64,000 nt of DNA, taken from positions 1,244,001-1,308,000 of the forward strand of contig NC_051069.1 of NCBI RefSeq assembly GCF_004664715.2, read 5' to 3'. This document shows positions 63,741 through 64,000 of the stretch, in pieces. The DNA is from Peromyscus leucopus. Taxonomy: Eukaryota > Chordata > Mammalia > Rodentia > Cricetidae. Every line of letters starts with the position of its first letter. Positions within the stretch are counted from its first letter, which is position 1. The notes under the pieces were generated by a model. That model did not search any database, was not told where the DNA came from, and worked only from the letters and a program-made list of their open reading frames with translations. The translations under genes were made by a program, and so were the position numbers.

Positions 63741-64000
63741 GGGAGCTGCATGGCCCCTGTGCAACCATCTGCTTCTTGTCAAGTGTCCACCCACTGACCG
63801 CAGAGCCTCGGTGGCTCTTCCCAGCAATGAACGGCTAAGGTTGTGTGTGTGTGCCTAGTGATGATTTCTGTCTCCTGCTTTCTTCTAACTCATACTGGAG
63901 TCATACTGTAAGAAGAGTTGATTTTCTTCCCTCTTTTACTAGGCCAGTTGGGTTCCCAAGTATTAATTTCATTTTTAAAATTGCTGTGTGTTTCATTCTT
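63741..64000. other. Unique sequence to window end
   Basis: A short GT run at 63842-63852. Nothing else recognised. Confidence 0.5.

Overview
The window looks like nuclear DNA of a muroid rodent, most likely a cricetid (hamster, vole or deer-mouse type). The evidence is the repeat content. There are B1, B2/B3, B4 and ID SINEs, MaLR LTRs, and long CA/GT, ATCC, TATC and CT arrays. The youngest B1 (5757-5940) has the cricetid-like 'tttgcacctttcctagaact' body, and two solo LTRs belong to a muroid ERV family. I found no bacterial or viral operon, no rRNA, no tRNA gene other than tRNA-derived SINEs, and no CRISPR.

No protein-coding gene is supported. The open frames are short. Almost all fall in SINEs, LINE pieces or simple repeats, and the longest (about 338 codons near 27.7-28.7 kb) is only the ATCC array. 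I see no run of exons with splice sites, so the window is either intergenic or inside a large intron.

Layout. 0-10 kb: an ancient DNA-transposon-like remnant, a MaLR LTR with intact TSD (1180-1548), B1, L1M pieces, MIR, a composite SINE with a nested B1, a solo ERV2-type LTR (6270-6664), MER20, MER5A, L2 and a second MaLR LTR with TSD (9717-10126). 10-20 kb: mostly unique DNA, including two stretches that read like conserved noncoding elements (about 10.79-11.14 and 14.40-14.95 kb), with B3, B4 and composite SINEs between. 20-29 kb: an L1M fragment with a B1 inside it, a 7SL/Alu-like monomer, polypyrimidine tracts, a possible retrocopy, MIRs and a 760-bp ATCC-family array with higher-order structure. 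29-47 kb: MaLR LTRs, a 1.5-kb antisense L1M mosaic (33.5-35.0 kb), many B3s, a TATC array, MIRs and two L1M copies. 47-64 kb: composite SINEs, two opposed rodent L1 3' regions, a GC-box plus TATA candidate, MER20, an ERV LTR inside a MaLR, a diverged direct repeat flanking a homopurine tract, a 34-bp minisatellite, a CpG-enriched segment, an inverted B3 pair, more L1 3' region, and a second solo LTR (62435-62816).

Naming note. 'B3-type' means a tRNA-derived SINE of the B2 superfamily. 'Composite SINE' means a tRNA-like head with an A/B-box ('gagatggctc', 'gagttcgatcc'), a B1-like middle ('ggcggagacaggagg...ccagcctagcctaattgg') and a CA-rich tail; I compare it to B4/RSINE1 but the exact library name was not checked. 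All family names are by recognition, without a database search. Boundaries without a stated TSD are approximate, usually within 10-30 bp.
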